A DNA stretch of 64,000 bases from Rhodocyclaceae bacterium (GCA_030824115.1 JAVBYI010000006.1:89264-153263), one strand, 5' to 3'; numbered from the stretch's first letter, positions 17,411-27,922 are shown. A program made the numbers and translations. The notes: a model not told the origin generated them from the sequence alone.

Positions 17411-18712
17411 TCAGCCTGTTTTACAGCCCAGCGAACGCATCACATCCGCTACCGTCAGGAACGATCCGAAGGCGAGAATTCTATCATCGCCACTCACGTT
17501 CTCCTGCGCAAAAGCCAGCGCAGCGACCGGTGATGCAAAAGTCTGTGCCGTCTCACCAGCGCCGACTTTTTCGAGCACGCCACGCAAGGTTTCTGCCGAA
17601 GCCGCGCGCACCCCCGGCAAATCGCAACACAGCCAGCGATCCACCCTTGGTTTCAGCGCCAAAACCACCGCTTCGATATCCTTGTCCGCCATCATGCCGA
17701 ACACCGCCCACGTCGTTCGCGCAAAGCCCATGCCGCCCAGACTGCTCGCCAACGCCAGCGCGGCTTGCGGGTTATGCGCGACATCCAGCACGATCTGCGG
17801 CTGGCCGGGCAATACCTGACAACGTCCCGCCACCTCGACTTCGGCCAAACCACGGCGAATGTCCTGCGCAGCCACCGGCAAACGATCGCGTAAAACGTCG
17901 AGCGCCATCAAGGCACAACTGGCATTTTGCAGCTGGTAATCGCCACGCAAGGCGGGAAACGCCAGCCCGCCCAGCTTACGATCAGTCCCGCGCCACCACT
18001 GCCACTGCCCTTCCTGACGCAGAAAGCCGAAATCACGGCCGATCTGCAAAAAATCGGCGCTGGCGAGACGGCAGGTTTCCAGCAGGCTTTGCGGTGGGTT
18101 GGCTTCGCCACAGATCAGCGGTCGTCCGTAGCGACAGATTCCGGCCTTTTCCCGGCCGATATCCTCGCGTGTCGGTCCAAGATAATCCATGTGATCGAGA
18201 TCAATCGTCGTGACAACCGCGCAGTCGGCATCGTAGCTATTGGTGGCATCGAGACGCCCTCCCAGCCCGACTTCGAGAATGACGACGTCGACGGCAGCCG
18301 CAGCGAATACTTCCCATGCTGCCAGCGTACCAAACTCGAAATAGGTCAGTGCCTCTGTGCCCCGGGCGGCTTCCACGCGCGCAAACGCTTCGCACAGGTG
18401 CTCATCCGCGACAGGCTGACCATCGATACGGACGCGTTCGTTGTAATGCAGCAGATGGGGAGAGGTATAGAGACCGGTGCGATAGCCTGCACTGCGCAGG
18501 ATGCGTTCCAGCATGGCACAGGTGGAACCCTTGCCATTGGTGCCGCCGACGGTAATCACCGCAGCCTCTTGCCGCTGTTGCAAGCGCTCCTTGACGACGC
18601 GGATGCGATCCAGCCCCAGTTCGATACCCGCCTGCCCGCGCGGGTGCAGGCTTTCGAGGTGGGTGAGCCAATCGCTGAGCATGTTCAGCGCTCTCACCGG
18701 CACAACCGACAT
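17411..18712 (-). CDS. folC: Bifunctional folylpolyglutamate/dihydrofolate synthase, carrying two repeat insertions
   Basis: Mur-ligase-like enzyme that adds glutamate to folates and pteroate. The P-loop GGTNGKGST is at residues 56-64; family blocks YTSPHLLHYNERVRIDG and EVGLGGRLDATN are intact. The start overlaps the accD stop (TGATG); an ATG ten codons later (MLSDWLTHLESLHP) is also possible. The gene holds two copies of the dispersed repeat in opposite orientations: residues 215-221 read RLASADF and residues 382-389 read KVGAGETA. Neither interrupts the P-loop or the other recognised motifs, so the enzyme is probably active. Confidence 0.94.
   Translation of the reverse strand: MSVVPVRALNMLSDWLTHLESLHPRGQAGIELGLDRIRVVKERLQQRQEAAVITVGGTNGKGSTCAMLERILRSAGYRTGLYTSPHLLHYNERVRIDGQPVADEHLCEAFARVEAARGTEALTYFEFGTLAAWEVFAAAAVDVVILEVGLGGRLDATNSYDADCAVVTTIDLDHMDYLGPTREDIGREKAGICRYGRPLICGEANPPQSLLETCRLASADFLQIGRDFGFLRQEGQWQWWRGTDRKLGGLAFPALRGDYQLQNASCALMALDVLRDRLPVAAQDIRRGLAEVEVAGRCQVLPGQPQIVLDVAHNPQAALALASSLGGMGFARTTWAVFGMMADKDIEAVVLALKPRVDRWLCCDLPGVRAASAETLRGVLEKVGAGETAQTFASPVAALAFAQENVSGDDRILAFGSFLTVADVMRSLGCKTG
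17547..17570 (-). repeat. Dispersed 24-bp repeat, copy 3 (in folC)
   Basis: One mismatch to consensus (the central TGGCGAG reads TGGTGAG); the change is silent and the protein reads KVGAGETA at residues 382-389. Confidence 0.9.
18049..18072 (+). repeat. Dispersed 24-bp repeat, copy 4 (in folC, opposite orientation)
   Basis: One mismatch (AAAAAT for AAAAGT). It is inverted relative to copy 3 and read in another frame, giving RLASADF at residues 215-221 of FolC. Confidence 0.9.
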
Positions 18713-19572
18713 CAGGGTGCCGGAATACGCAGCAGCAGGGCCAGTACGGCCGCCAGACGGTCACGCATTTCGCGCCGGTCGACAATCATGTCGATCGCGC
18801 CCTTTTCCAGCAGAAATTCGGAACGCTGGAAGCCTTCCGGCAGCGTCTCACGCACCGTCTGCTCGATGACGCGCGGACCGGCAAAGCCGATCAGCGCACC
18901 CGGCTCGGCCATCACCACGTCGCCCACAAAGGCGAAGGACGCCGATACGCCGCCCATGGTCGGGTCGGTCAGCACCGTAATGAACGGCAGTTTGTGGCGT
19001 GCCAAGCGCGTGGTGGCGGCCGTAGTCTTGCTCATCTGCATCAGCGACAGCAGGCCTTCCTGCATGCGCGCCCCGCCCGAGGCGGTGACACAGATGAAGG
19101 GCACCTGATGCTCGACGGCGGCATTCACGCCACGCACAAAGCGCTCACCGACCACCGAGCCCATCGAACCGCCCATGAAATCAAATTCAAAACAGGCCAC
19201 CACTACCGGCAGCGTCTTGATGGCGCCCTGCATGACGACCATGGCATCGCTCTCGCCGGTTTCCTCATTGGCGGCGGCGAGACGCTCGGGATAACGCTTG
19301 CTGTCCTTGAACTTGAGTGCATCAAGCGGCACCACTTCGGCACCAATTTCATCGCGCCCTTCGGGATCGAGCAGAAAATCCAGACGCTCACGCGCCTTGA
19401 GCCGATGATGATGACCGCACTTCGGGCAGACATTCAGGTTCTGCGCCAAATCGGTGGCATACAGTACGGCCTCGCAGGACGGGCACTTGCGCCACAGTCC
19501 TTCGGGAATGGATTTCTTCGCCCCTTCGGCACGCTTGATCTTCGGGGGTAACAGTTTCTGGAGCCAACTCAT
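18712..19572 (-). CDS. accD: Acetyl-CoA carboxylase carboxyltransferase subunit beta
   Basis: Beta subunit of the carboxyltransferase that makes malonyl-CoA for fatty-acid synthesis. The N-terminal zinc ribbon has C30, C33, C49 and C52. The crotonase-like domain shows [26 protein letters not shown] and [11 protein letters not shown]. The 286-residue length is normal. It lies between trpA and folC, as in many betaproteobacteria. Confidence 0.97.
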   Translation of the reverse strand: MSWLQKLLPPKIKRAEGAKKSIPEGLWRKCPSCEAVLYATDLAQNLNVCPKCGHHHRLKARERLDFLLDPEGRDEIGAEVVPLDALKFKDSKRYPERLAAANEETGESDAMVVMQGAIKTLPVVVACFEFDFMGGSMGSVVGERFVRGVNAAVEHQVPFICVTASGGARMQEGLLSLMQMSKTTAATTRLARHKLPFITVLTDPTMGGVSASFAFVGDVVMAEPGALIGFAGPRVIEQTVRETLPEGFQRSEFLLEKGAIDMIVDRREMRDRLAAVLALLLRIPAP

Positions 19573-19585
19573 GATCGCGTCTCCC

Positions 19586-20389
19586 TCATTTTTCCTTGTC
19601 CATCGCCGTACGCACCTGCCGCAGAAAAGCCGTCACGCGCTCCGCCGCCGTCCCTGCCGGTGCCTGTTCGATGGTTTCAATGATCTTGCTGCCAATCACC
19701 ACGGCATCGGCCACACGGGCGATACGCGCCGCACTGGCTGCATCACGGATGCCAAAGCCGACGCCCACCGGCATGCCGACCTTGGCGCGAATCGCCGGAA
19801 TACGCTGCGCCACCTCATCGGTATCAATGGTCGCTGCACCGGTTACGCCCTTGAGCGAGACGTAGTAGATGTAGCCGCTGCCGAGCTGCGCCACATCGGC
19901 AAAGCGTGACTCAACCGAAGTGGGTGCCAGCAGGAAAATCGGATCGATGCCGACGGCCTTCATGACGCGCGAAAACTCGCCACACTCTTCTGGCGGATAA
20001 TCGACGATCAGCACACCATCCACGCCGGCAGCGGCGGCATCGGCGGCAAATGCATCAACACCATAGGCCTCGACCGGATTGGCGTAACCCATCAGCACCA
20101 CCGGTGTGGTCGCATCCCCCTTGCGAAACTCTCGCACCATGCCCAGCACGATCTTCAGGCTGATGCCGTAAGCCAGTGCCCGCTCCGACGCGCGCTGGAT
20201 GGTCGGACCATCCGCCATCGGGTCGGAAAACGGCACGCCCAGTTCAATGATGTCGGCCCCGCCCTCAACCAAAGCACGCATCAGCGGCAGTGTCTGACCC
20301 GGCTCCGGGTCGCCGGCGGTAATGAAAGGGATCAACGCCTTGCGTTGCTGGGACTGAAGTTCGGCGAATTTTGCTGGAATTCTGCTCAT
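19586..20389 (-). CDS. trpA: Tryptophan synthase alpha chain
   Basis: Cleaves indole-3-glycerol phosphate to indole and glyceraldehyde 3-phosphate. TIM-barrel landmarks are [11 protein letters not shown] (an Asp at the signature), the catalytic Glu in [17 protein letters not shown], and the C-terminal phosphate-binding GVGFGIRD. The 267-residue length is typical. It lies two bases after trpB. Confidence 0.97.
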   Translation of the reverse strand: MSRIPAKFAELQSQQRKALIPFITAGDPEPGQTLPLMRALVEGGADIIELGVPFSDPMADGPTIQRASERALAYGISLKIVLGMVREFRKGDATTPVVLMGYANPVEAYGVDAFAADAAAAGVDGVLIVDYPPEECGEFSRVMKAVGIDPIFLLAPTSVESRFADVAQLGSGYIYYVSLKGVTGAATIDTDEVAQRIPAIRAKVGMPVGVGFGIRDAASAARIARVADAVVIGSKIIETIEQAPAGTAAERVTAFLRQVRTAMDKEK

Positions 20390-20391
20390 GA

Positions 20392-21597
20392 TTAGAACTG
20401 GATACCGGACTTTTCGGCGACGGTGTGCATGTCCTTGTCACCACGCCCGGAAAGATTGACGAGCAGGATTTTGTCTTTGGCGAGTGTCGGCGCCAAACGC
20501 GCGGCATAGGCCAGCGCATGACTCGACTCGAGTGCCGGGATGATGCCTTCGTAGCGGCACAGATCGTGGAAAGCCTGCAGCGCTTCGTCGTCGGTCACAG
20601 TCACATAATCGGCCCGGCCTGAGTCCTTGAGCCACGCATGCTCGGGGCCGACACCGGGATAGTCCAGACCGGCGGAAATCGAGTGCGTCTCGATGATCTG
20701 GCCGTTGTCGTCCTGCAGCAGATAGGTGCGGTTGCCATGCAGCACGCCGGGACGCCCGGCCGTCAGCGAGGCTGAGTGCTTGCCGCTGTCAATGCCGTGG
20801 CCAGCCGCTTCAACGCCAACCAGCTTTACATCGGCATGCGGAATGTAGTCGTAGAAGATGCCCATGGCATTCGACCCACCGCCGACACAGGCAATCACCT
20901 GATCCGGTTGCCGTCCTGCCAGCGCCGACATTTGCGGAATGCACTCGCGACCGATCACCGACTGGAAATCGCGCACCATCATCGGATACGGATGCGGCCC
21001 GGCCACCGTGCCGATGATGTAGAAGGTATTGCCAACATTCGTCACCCAGTCGCGCATCGCCTCGTTGAGGGCATCCTTGAGCGTCTTGGAACCGGATTCG
21101 ACCGGCACGACGGTCGCGCCGAGGAGCTTCATGCGATAGACGTTGGCCGCCTGGCGCTTGACGTCCTCGCTACCCATATAGACCACGCATTCCATGCCAT
21201 AACGCGCGGCGACGGTCGCGGTAGCTACGCCATGCTGCCCGGCCCCCGTCTCGGCAATGACACGCGGCTTGCCCATGCGCCGCGCCAGCATGGCCTGACC
21301 GATGCAGTTGTTAATCTTGTGTGCACCGGTATGGTTGAGATCTTCGCGCTTGAGGTAGATCTGCGCGCCACCCAGCAAGTCAGACCAGCGTTTGGCGTGA
21401 TAGATCGGACTGGGGCGCCCCACGTAATGGGCCAGTTCATACTCAAACTCGGCACGAAACTCGGGATCGTCCTGCGCCACCTCATAGGCAGCTTTCAGTT
21501 CCGCCAGCGCCGGGATCAGCGTCTCGGCAACAAAAATTCCGCCAAACTGACCGAAGTGACCACGATCATCTGGCAAATTGTACTGATCAACAGGCAT
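20392..21597 (-). CDS. trpB: Tryptophan synthase beta chain
   Basis: PLP subunit that joins indole and serine to make tryptophan. The PLP Lys is K94 in [10 protein letters not shown]. Other blocks are [24 protein letters not shown] and the phosphate-binding [10 protein letters not shown]. The 401-residue length is normal. The start overlaps the 3' end of trpF by 11 bases. Confidence 0.97.
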   Translation of the reverse strand: MPVDQYNLPDDRGHFGQFGGIFVAETLIPALAELKAAYEVAQDDPEFRAEFEYELAHYVGRPSPIYHAKRWSDLLGGAQIYLKREDLNHTGAHKINNCIGQAMLARRMGKPRVIAETGAGQHGVATATVAARYGMECVVYMGSEDVKRQAANVYRMKLLGATVVPVESGSKTLKDALNEAMRDWVTNVGNTFYIIGTVAGPHPYPMMVRDFQSVIGRECIPQMSALAGRQPDQVIACVGGGSNAMGIFYDYIPHADVKLVGVEAAGHGIDSGKHSASLTAGRPGVLHGNRTYLLQDDNGQIIETHSISAGLDYPGVGPEHAWLKDSGRADYVTVTDDEALQAFHDLCRYEGIIPALESSHALAYAARLAPTLAKDKILLVNLSGRGDKDMHTVAEKSGIQF

Positions 21598-22213
21598 CCG
21601 CTATCCTCACTGCCGTAACAAATGCGGCGATCTTGTCGGCATCCTTGATGCCCTTGGCGATCTCGACGCCACTGCTCACATCTACCGCCCATGGCTTGAT
21701 TTTCATGACAGCTTCACCGACGTTATCTACATGAAGCCCGCCAGAAAGGATCATGGGAACGGGCAAATTCGAGGGAATCAACGACCAGTCGAACGATTGC
21801 CCCACACCTCCGTAAGCCTCGACCCAAGCATCGAGCAAGATTCCCTGGGCAGTCGCGTAAGTGCGGGCGAATTCTAACAGATCGACCCCGGGCCGCACCC
21901 GGGCCGCCTTGAGGTAGGGCAAGCCAAACTGGGCACAATAACCGGCATCCTCCTCCCCATGAAACTGCAGCAAATCAACCTGAACTTCGGCCAATGTGTC
22001 ACGAATCTGCTGCGGATCGGCATTTACAAACAAACCAACACGAGTCACAAAAGGGGGCACGCGCAGGGCCAGTTCGCGCGCCTGATCCAGACTCAGATAA
22101 CGAGGGCTGGGCGGATAAAACACAAAACCGACCGCGTCCGCACCCAACTGAATGGCGGCTTCCAGATCCTGCGGGCGCGTCAGGCCACAAATCTTGATAC
22201 GGGTACGCGACAT
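21587..22213 (-). CDS. trpF: Phosphoribosylanthranilate isomerase
   Basis: Converts phosphoribosylanthranilate to CdRP in tryptophan synthesis. The general-base Cys is in [14 protein letters not shown]; the strand with the catalytic Asp is [15 protein letters not shown]; the phosphate-binding end is [10 protein letters not shown] and AVDVSSGVE. The 208-residue length is normal. The trpF-trpB-trpA order is conserved; trpE, trpG, trpD and trpC are elsewhere. Confidence 0.96.
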   Translation of the reverse strand: MSRTRIKICGLTRPQDLEAAIQLGADAVGFVFYPPSPRYLSLDQARELALRVPPFVTRVGLFVNADPQQIRDTLAEVQVDLLQFHGEEDAGYCAQFGLPYLKAARVRPGVDLLEFARTYATAQGILLDAWVEAYGGVGQSFDWSLIPSNLPVPMILSGGLHVDNVGEAVMKIKPWAVDVSSGVEIAKGIKDADKIAAFVTAVRIADAC

Positions 22214-22216
22214 GGG

Positions 22217-23011
22217 TCAGACAGACAGGTTGCGGGGAACCAGCATCATACCTGTGGCAGCAGGCAATCCCCAATGGGCTTCATACGCTACCCCGGACAG
22301 ATACAAGCCATCCGGCGCAAAGGTCGGCGCCGCGCGACGGCGGTCGCATGCAGCCAGCAGTTCCGGGAGCCATTCCGGCGCCTGGCGGCCCATGCCCACA
22401 TAGACCAGTGCCCCGACGATATTGCGCACCATGTGATGCAGGAATGCGTTCGCATGAAAATCGAACAGCAGGCAATCGCCCTCGCGCGTCAGATGCAACT
22501 GATACAGGGTCTTGACGGGTGACTTTGCCTGACACTGGGCATCGCGAAAGGAGGAAAAGTCATGCTCGCCGAGCAGGCAAACCGCTGCTTTTCGCATGGC
22601 CCCATCATCCAGCGGCTGATGGCACCAACCCACCTTCCCCGCCAAAATGCCCGGACGCTCTGGCCGATTCAGCAGGATGTAACGATAACGCCGTGATTGG
22701 GCCGAGAAGCGCGCATGGAATTCTGCTGGCACTTCGCAAGCCCACCTCACGGCAACAGCGGAGGGGAGCAGCGCATTGACACCACGTACCCACGCCGACA
22801 GCGGACGCTGCACCGCCACATCGAAATGCACTACTTGCGCCAAAGCATGCACCCCGGCATCCGTCCGTCCGGCACAATGGGTACGCACAGCGCCACAGGC
22901 AATCTGACTCAAGGCCGATTCCAGTGCATCCTGCACAGTCGGGCAATCGGGTTGCGATTGCCAGCCAGAAAATGCCTTGCCATCATATTCAAGGCCCAGC
23001 GCAATCCTCAT
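22217..23011 (-). CDS. truA: tRNA pseudouridine(38-40) synthase
   Basis: Isomerises uridines 38-40 in the tRNA anticodon arm. The ATG giving MRIALGLEYDGKAFSGWQ is the family start; an earlier ATG adds 30 residues overlapping the upstream gene. The catalytic Asp is D51 in AGRTDAGVHA. The C-terminal part contains FLHHMVRNIVGALVYVG. The 264-residue length is typical. It precedes trpF by three bases and overlaps the upstream membrane-protein gene by four. Confidence 0.96.
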   Translation of the reverse strand: MRIALGLEYDGKAFSGWQSQPDCPTVQDALESALSQIACGAVRTHCAGRTDAGVHALAQVVHFDVAVQRPLSAWVRGVNALLPSAVAVRWACEVPAEFHARFSAQSRRYRYILLNRPERPGILAGKVGWCHQPLDDGAMRKAAVCLLGEHDFSSFRDAQCQAKSPVKTLYQLHLTREGDCLLFDFHANAFLHHMVRNIVGALVYVGMGRQAPEWLPELLAACDRRRAAPTFAPDGLYLSGVAYEAHWGLPAATGMMLVPRNLSV

Positions 23012-23610
23012 GCGATGCTCCAAAGAATGAGCATGACCACACCAAGCAGCAAAATCAGCAATCTGTCCCGCCAAGCAATCGGCTGCTGCGCCAAGCGACA
23101 AGTGGCGCCATCCACGACGTCAGGCAGGTTGGCTTCATCGGCAAACCAATTGCGCCACGCCGCTACAGACGACTTTTGTTCGACATATTCAAGCACCAGC
23201 ATAAGGCGCACCACCGTGACGTCACGCCACGCAAACGGCTGTAGCAGCCAGTAAAGCCCGGTCATCAGCCCTTGATTGCCCAGATGCTCATGCAGCAGGG
23301 CAAGGCTCAATAACAGGATCAGCAGACGACCGATCTGTTCCCCTCCTTGCGCCAGCCCCTCACGGGTAATCCCCAACTGACCGGCCAGTCCCGGCAAATA
23401 CTCGCCCGGAGTGGCGAACAGGAAAAGTAGCAGCAGGGAAAGCAACAGCCAGCGGGTACGCCAAAGCAGTTGCCTGCTACGGTGCGTGGCCAACAAAAAG
23501 GCCAGCGAGGAGGTGATGAGCAGTAAAGGCAATAGCCACATCCAATGACACCACTGGAGTGCAAGCGCGTACCCGGCCCAAGAGAGCAAAAGCGAAGCCG
23601 GGTGAAACAT
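23008..23610 (-). CDS. Integral membrane protein, possibly CbiQ/EcfT-like
   Basis: The 200-residue protein has about five hydrophobic segments (LLLSWAGYALALQW, WMWLLPLLLITSSLAFLL, RWLLLSLLLLFLFATP, LLILLLSLALLHEHLG, LLILLLGVVMLILWSIA). A central region, LMTGLYWLLQPFAWRD, followed by RLMLVLEYVE, faintly resembles the coupling helices of ECF-transporter T components. No ATPase or substrate-specific component lies next to it, so this is a weak suggestion. It sits between fimV and truA, with a strong inverted repeat just before its ATG. Confidence 0.65.
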   Translation of the reverse strand: MFHPASLLLSWAGYALALQWCHWMWLLPLLLITSSLAFLLATHRSRQLLWRTRWLLLSLLLLFLFATPGEYLPGLAGQLGITREGLAQGGEQIGRLLILLLSLALLHEHLGNQGLMTGLYWLLQPFAWRDVTVVRLMLVLEYVEQKSSVAAWRNWFADEANLPDVVDGATCRLAQQPIAWRDRLLILLLGVVMLILWSIA

Positions 23611-23624
23611 GGGGCGACAGTATG

Positions 23625-23648
23625 GCGCTACGACAGATGTCGTAGCGC
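23625..23648. repeat. Perfect 11-bp inverted repeat between fimV and the membrane-protein gene
   Basis: GCGCTACGACA, spacer GA, then TGTCGTAGCGC. It lies 14 bases upstream of the ATG at 23610 and 5 bases past the fimV stop. No T run follows on the minus strand, so it is not a classical terminator. It could be an operator, an mRNA hairpin controlling translation, or a stabilising 3' end for fimV mRNA. Confidence 0.8.
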
Positions 23649-23653
23649 GTCAA

Positions 23654-26600
23654 TCATGCGTCGAGTTGGTCCAGACGGGCGCGTGCTGCAGCTTGCTGGG
23701 CAGCACTCCCCTCGGTCAGTACTTCATTGAGCAACTCGCGAGCCCCCTCGCGATCACCCATTTCTTCGTACGCCTGGGCCAGTTCAAGCTTGGTCGCCAC
23801 CTCAGGATCATCAGGACCATCGACATCAGCCACGTCAGCGGCTGCCACATCAGGCAGATCCTCAATATCCGACAGCCCGGCCGGTGCTTCAGAGGCCGCA
23901 TCCGCAGAATCCGCTTGAACTGCTTCATCCAGCGAGACATCCATCGCCGGCGCAGCCAGTTCAAGATCAGGTAATTCAATCTCGCTAACACCCCCTGCAA
24001 CTTCAGGTGTCTCGACGGGATCAACGGACACCGCCGGCAAGGGCAAGTCGGCATCCAGCGACAAATCCATGTCCAGACCGCCACTCGCCGCAGTTTCTTG
24101 CGGTGCAACCTCAGCAACGGGCAGATCAATTTCGATCGCATCCATGGGAAGTTCAGCCTCGGCAGCAGGCGTACCTGCATCGAGATCCAGATCAAAATCG
24201 ATATTCAAGTCGGACAATGCGCCACCTGCCGGGGCAATATCCACCGGGGCAGGTGCAGCGGCCGTCTCTGGCTCACCCAGATCAATATCAAAGTCCATCG
24301 CACTCGTGGGAGCTGTTGCCGCAGGTACCTCCTCATCAGGTGCAGCCGGCGCTTCAGCAACTGCAGCGTCTGCCGCAGGTGCATCAAGCTCAAAAGCAAA
24401 ATCAATCGCGTTGTCATCGGCCGGCGCAGGTGCTGCTTCGATTTCAATGGCGGCAGCCGGTGTTTCAGCCGACACTTCGGCCGCAACCTCCGTTTCAGGC
24501 GAGCCAAGATCAAAATCAAAGTCCAGGCTCATCACTTCTTCGGCTGCCGGCTGTGCGGCGGCGGCCTGCTCAGCTGCTGCCTTGGCCGGACCACTGGTTG
24601 TTCCGAGATCAAGATCAAAGTCGAGCGAGTCGCCCGCAGCAGGCGCCGGAGCGGGCACCTCAGCAGGCACCTCGGCTACGGGAGAAGCAGACAGGATCAC
24701 CGTCCTATTCGAACCATCCTCATCCACCGCAGCGGGCAGGTCAGCCTCTTCGGCCATCACGGCAGCTACCTCTCGGGCAGGTGCCACGGTATCCTCGACA
24801 AGGCTGACACCCAAGCCAGCGGCCAGCGCAAGAGCCTTGTCCCAATCCGGGCCGGCCCCGCCACTCAACTTGCGGACATCCACCGCAACGGCGTCGAATC
24901 GCTCGGTATCCTTGCGATTGGCATACAACTCCAGCAACTTGATGTGGATGGCACTGCGCTCGGGATCGTTCTTCAGGCCTTCCAGCAGAATTTCCTCAGC
25001 CTGTCCATCACGGCCGTAAGCCATCAAGACATCAGCTTCCGCGACCGGATCGACATTTTCTTCACTGGTCAATGCACCGCTTTCGCTGAAATCCCCCAGG
25101 ATCGACACATCATCCGCCAACACAGCAGGTGCCGCTGCGACTGGCGCCGGCGCGGCCTCGACCATTGCGCTGGGTGTTTCGGCAAAATCGGCGGACTGAT
25201 CCTTGGCCTGCTTCTTTTTGCGCCAGGCGGAGAAGCCCAAATAGCCCAGCAAGAGCGCAAGCAGGCCACCGCCACCAAACACGAGTTCAGGGTTGTCTTC
25301 AACAAAGCTCGGCTCCGGTGGGGGAGGCGGAGGCGGAGCAGCCGGCTTCTTCTTCGCAGCAGGTGGGGGAGGTTCGACGGCTGCAGGCGCGGGGGTTGGT
25401 TCGGCTTTCGCAGCCGGAACGACTGCGGGGGCAACCATTGGTTCAGCCTTGGGTTCCGGTGCGGGCACCGCAGGCACGACGGGGATAGGGGCCGCAGCAG
25501 GCTTGGCAGGCACTGGCTCAGGTTTTGCGGGCGCCGCCGCTTGTTGCTGTAACTGTGCGCCCGCCTGGCTCTTCAACTCAACCAGCTTCTTGAGGTTTTC
25601 GAGGTTCTTTTCAAGCTGAGCAATACGCTCGGAAGCTTCACGCAACGACTTGTCGCGCGCGACCAACTCTTCTTCCAGTCGCGCCTTGGCAGCGGCATCA
25701 CCCTTACCATCCGCCTTGGGCGCCTTGCCGGTCTCGGTACGAGAAACTTCCAGCTTGTCAGCCTGCGGCGCAGGGGCAGCTTTTTCCTCGACCTGCGGCT
25801 TGATCTTTCCGGCAACCTGCTGTCCGGCAGGCGCTTCACTGGGTGCAGCACTACCAGCAGCTTCTGCAAGGCGACGACGGTAAGCATTGAAATCCGCACC
25901 CTGACTCAGTACCACTTTCCGTGCTTCGGTTGGTGTTGCCTTGGCCGCCTCACCAGCATCCGGCACGCGCAGGATCTTGCCGGCGCGCAGGCGGTTCATG
26001 TTGTCGCCGTCGAAGGCATCGCGGTTCTTGTTGAACAGGGCCACCAGCATCTGATCAAGGCTGATCGTGGCAGGCATATTTTCGCGCGCAATCTTGCTAA
26101 GCGTATCGCCCTGCTTGACGCGCACCTCACTTGCAGCCGGTTCCTTGGCAGCCGGTACAGCCGCAGGAGTTGCTGCTGCGGGTGCCAACTCAACCCGCGC
26201 CGGAGCAGGGGCAGACGCAACCGGTTTCGCCGCAGGCTTGACGGCGGGTTCAGTCATGGCCGGTGTCACCGCTGCAGCGGGTTTGGCCACCTTGAGCATC
26301 TCGGGCGGGTCGAGCAGGAAGGTGTACTCGCGCACCATGCGCCCGGACGTCCAGTTCAGTTCGACGAGGAAGTGCAGGAAGGGCTCATTGAGTGGAGCAT
26401 CCGTCGTCAGGCGCAACATCGGCTGTCCGCTCGCCGACTTGATCACGCTGAAGCGCAACCCGGTCAGGGCCGGCATGAACTCGATCCCGGCTTCCTTGAA
26501 GGCATCATGCGAGGCTATCCGGGCCGACAAGGAATTGAGCTCCTCCGGCGTCGCCGTGACCGCTACCTCGGCACTCAACGGCTGGCCAATGGCAGAGTAC

Positions 26601-26704
26601 ACCGTCAGCTTGCCGAGCCCAGCCGCATGCGCGCTGAAAGAACCAACGAGCAATGCCGCCATCAAGGACGACTTAAACAGAATGGATTTGTCCGCTTTAT
26701 TCAC
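23654..26704 (-). CDS. fimV: FimV/HubP-family polar peptidoglycan-binding protein
   Basis: A large inner-membrane protein (1016 residues) that organises the cell pole and supports type IV pili. A signal-like N-terminus (LMAALLVGSFSAHAAGLG) precedes the FimV N-terminal domain. A LysM domain (about 195-250; VKQGDTLSKIARENMPA), a Gln-rich coiled coil near residues 340-395 and a Pro/Ala linker follow. A membrane span (LVFGGGGLLALLLGYLGFSAW, about 470-490) leads to a very acidic cytoplasmic part with repeated FDFDLG-type motifs. The conserved C-terminal FimV domain ends the protein (PEVATKLELAQAYEEMGDREGARELL). Start is GTG. Confidence 0.95.
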   Translation of the reverse strand: MNKADKSILFKSSLMAALLVGSFSAHAAGLGKLTVYSAIGQPLSAEVAVTATPEELNSLSARIASHDAFKEAGIEFMPALTGLRFSVIKSASGQPMLRLTTDAPLNEPFLHFLVELNWTSGRMVREYTFLLDPPEMLKVAKPAAAVTPAMTEPAVKPAAKPVASAPAPARVELAPAAATPAAVPAAKEPAASEVRVKQGDTLSKIARENMPATISLDQMLVALFNKNRDAFDGDNMNRLRAGKILRVPDAGEAAKATPTEARKVVLSQGADFNAYRRRLAEAAGSAAPSEAPAGQQVAGKIKPQVEEKAAPAPQADKLEVSRTETGKAPKADGKGDAAAKARLEEELVARDKSLREASERIAQLEKNLENLKKLVELKSQAGAQLQQQAAAPAKPEPVPAKPAAAPIPVVPAVPAPEPKAEPMVAPAVVPAAKAEPTPAPAAVEPPPPAAKKKPAAPPPPPPPEPSFVEDNPELVFGGGGLLALLLGYLGFSAWRKKKQAKDQSADFAETPSAMVEAAPAPVAAAPAVLADDVSILGDFSESGALTSEENVDPVAEADVLMAYGRDGQAEEILLEGLKNDPERSAIHIKLLELYANRKDTERFDAVAVDVRKLSGGAGPDWDKALALAAGLGVSLVEDTVAPAREVAAVMAEEADLPAAVDEDGSNRTVILSASPVAEVPAEVPAPAPAAGDSLDFDLDLGTTSGPAKAAAEQAAAAQPAAEEVMSLDFDFDLGSPETEVAAEVSAETPAAAIEIEAAPAPADDNAIDFAFELDAPAADAAVAEAPAAPDEEVPAATAPTSAMDFDIDLGEPETAAAPAPVDIAPAGGALSDLNIDFDLDLDAGTPAAEAELPMDAIEIDLPVAEVAPQETAASGGLDMDLSLDADLPLPAVSVDPVETPEVAGGVSEIELPDLELAAPAMDVSLDEAVQADSADAASEAPAGLSDIEDLPDVAAADVADVDGPDDPEVATKLELAQAYEEMGDREGARELLNEVLTEGSAAQQAAARARLDQLDA

Positions 26705-26800
26705 AATGACACCCCGCCGGGGATTTGTTAGACGTTAATCAAAATAACATCATGAGGTTAAAGGCGCAAGCTCAACCTTTGCCTCACCTCAAAAATCCGC

Positions 26801-27922
26801 TTATCCGAGCAAAATCCGCAACATCCGGCGCAACGGCTCCGCCGCCCCCCAAAGGAGCTGATCACCACAGGTGAAGGCACCGAGGTAATCCGGCCCCATC
26901 GCCAGTTTGTGCAAGCGACCGACAGGCACGGTCAAAGTCCCGGTAATGGCAGCTGGCGTCAATTCACGCTCCGAAATCTCGCGCTCATTCGGCACTACCT
27001 TCACCCAGTCATTCGCTTTGGCCAAAATGTCGCTGACCTCATCCAGGGGCACATCCTTCTTCAGCTTGATCGTCAGCCCCTGCGAATGGCAGCGCATGGC
27101 ACCGACGCGCACGCAGATGCCGTCGATCGGGATGCTGCCCGGCGAACGGAATGCCGGCTTGCCGAGGATCTTGTTGCATTCAGCGCCGCCCTTCCACTCC
27201 TCTTTGGACTGGCCGTGCTCGACCGGCACATCGATCCAGGGAATCACGCTACCGGCAAGCGGCATGCCACGGAAGTTCTTGGTCGGAAATGACGGCGCAC
27301 GCATCGTCTCGGCCACTTTGCGATCAATCTCGAGGATTGCCGAGGACGGATCGGCCAACTCAGCCTTCACCGCATCATGCAACACGCCCATCTGAGCCAG
27401 CAGTTCGCGCATGTTCTGCGCACCGGCGCCCGAGGCCGCCTGATAAGTCATCGCCGACACCCATTCGACCAGATCGGCGCGGAACAGACCACCAAGGCCC
27501 ATCAGCATCAACGATACGGTGCAGTTGCCACCAATGTAGTTCTTGATGCCTTTCGATAAACCGGTCTTGATGACATCGAGGTTAACCGGGTCGAGGATGA
27601 TGATCGCATCGTCGGCCATGCGCAGCGAGGAGGCAGCATCGATCCAGTAGCCGTTCCAGCCAGCGCCGCGCAGCTTGGGAAAGACTTCTTTCGTGTAGTC
27701 GCCACCCTGGCAGGTAATGATGATGTCGAGCGCCTTCAGCGCATCGATATCCATCGCGTCCTTGAGTGGCGCACCGCCGCCTTCGGCCGGGCCTTTGCCT
27801 CCCACATTCGATGTGGTGAAAAACACCGGTTCGATGAGCGCAAAATCGCCTTCGTCGCGCATGCGCTGCATCAGCACCGAACCGACCATGCCACGCCATC
27901 CGACCAGACCAACCTTCTTCAT
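26801..27922 (-). CDS. asd: Aspartate-semialdehyde dehydrogenase
   Basis: NADPH-dependent reduction of aspartyl phosphate to aspartate semialdehyde, the branch point for Lys, Met, Thr and diaminopimelate. The nucleotide-binding start is [16 protein letters not shown]; the catalytic Cys is C134 in GGNCTVSL. The 373 residues fit the Gram-negative type. A CAGGAAAA site precedes the ATG. It lies between leuB and fimV, a gene order typical of Betaproteobacteria. Confidence 0.97.
   Translation of the reverse strand: MKKVGLVGWRGMVGSVLMQRMRDEGDFALIEPVFFTTSNVGGKGPAEGGGAPLKDAMDIDALKALDIIITCQGGDYTKEVFPKLRGAGWNGYWIDAASSLRMADDAIIILDPVNLDVIKTGLSKGIKNYIGGNCTVSLMLMGLGGLFRADLVEWVSAMTYQAASGAGAQNMRELLAQMGVLHDAVKAELADPSSAILEIDRKVAETMRAPSFPTKNFRGMPLAGSVIPWIDVPVEHGQSKEEWKGGAECNKILGKPAFRSPGSIPIDGICVRVGAMRCHSQGLTIKLKKDVPLDEVSDILAKANDWVKVVPNEREISERELTPAAITGTLTVPVGRLHKLAMGPDYLGAFTCGDQLLWGAAEPLRRMLRILLG

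Noticed and set aside
22319..22342. Partial similarity to the dispersed repeat in truA (AAGGTCGGCGC...)
   Set aside because: Only the first half matches, and the encoded RRAAPTFAPDGLYL is a normal conserved TruA segment.
24098..25552. Long open frame antisense to fimV
   Set aside because: The frame is a by-product of the biased Ala/Glu/Asp codons of FimV; the product is His/Arg/Cys-rich with no family resemblance, while fimV itself is clear.
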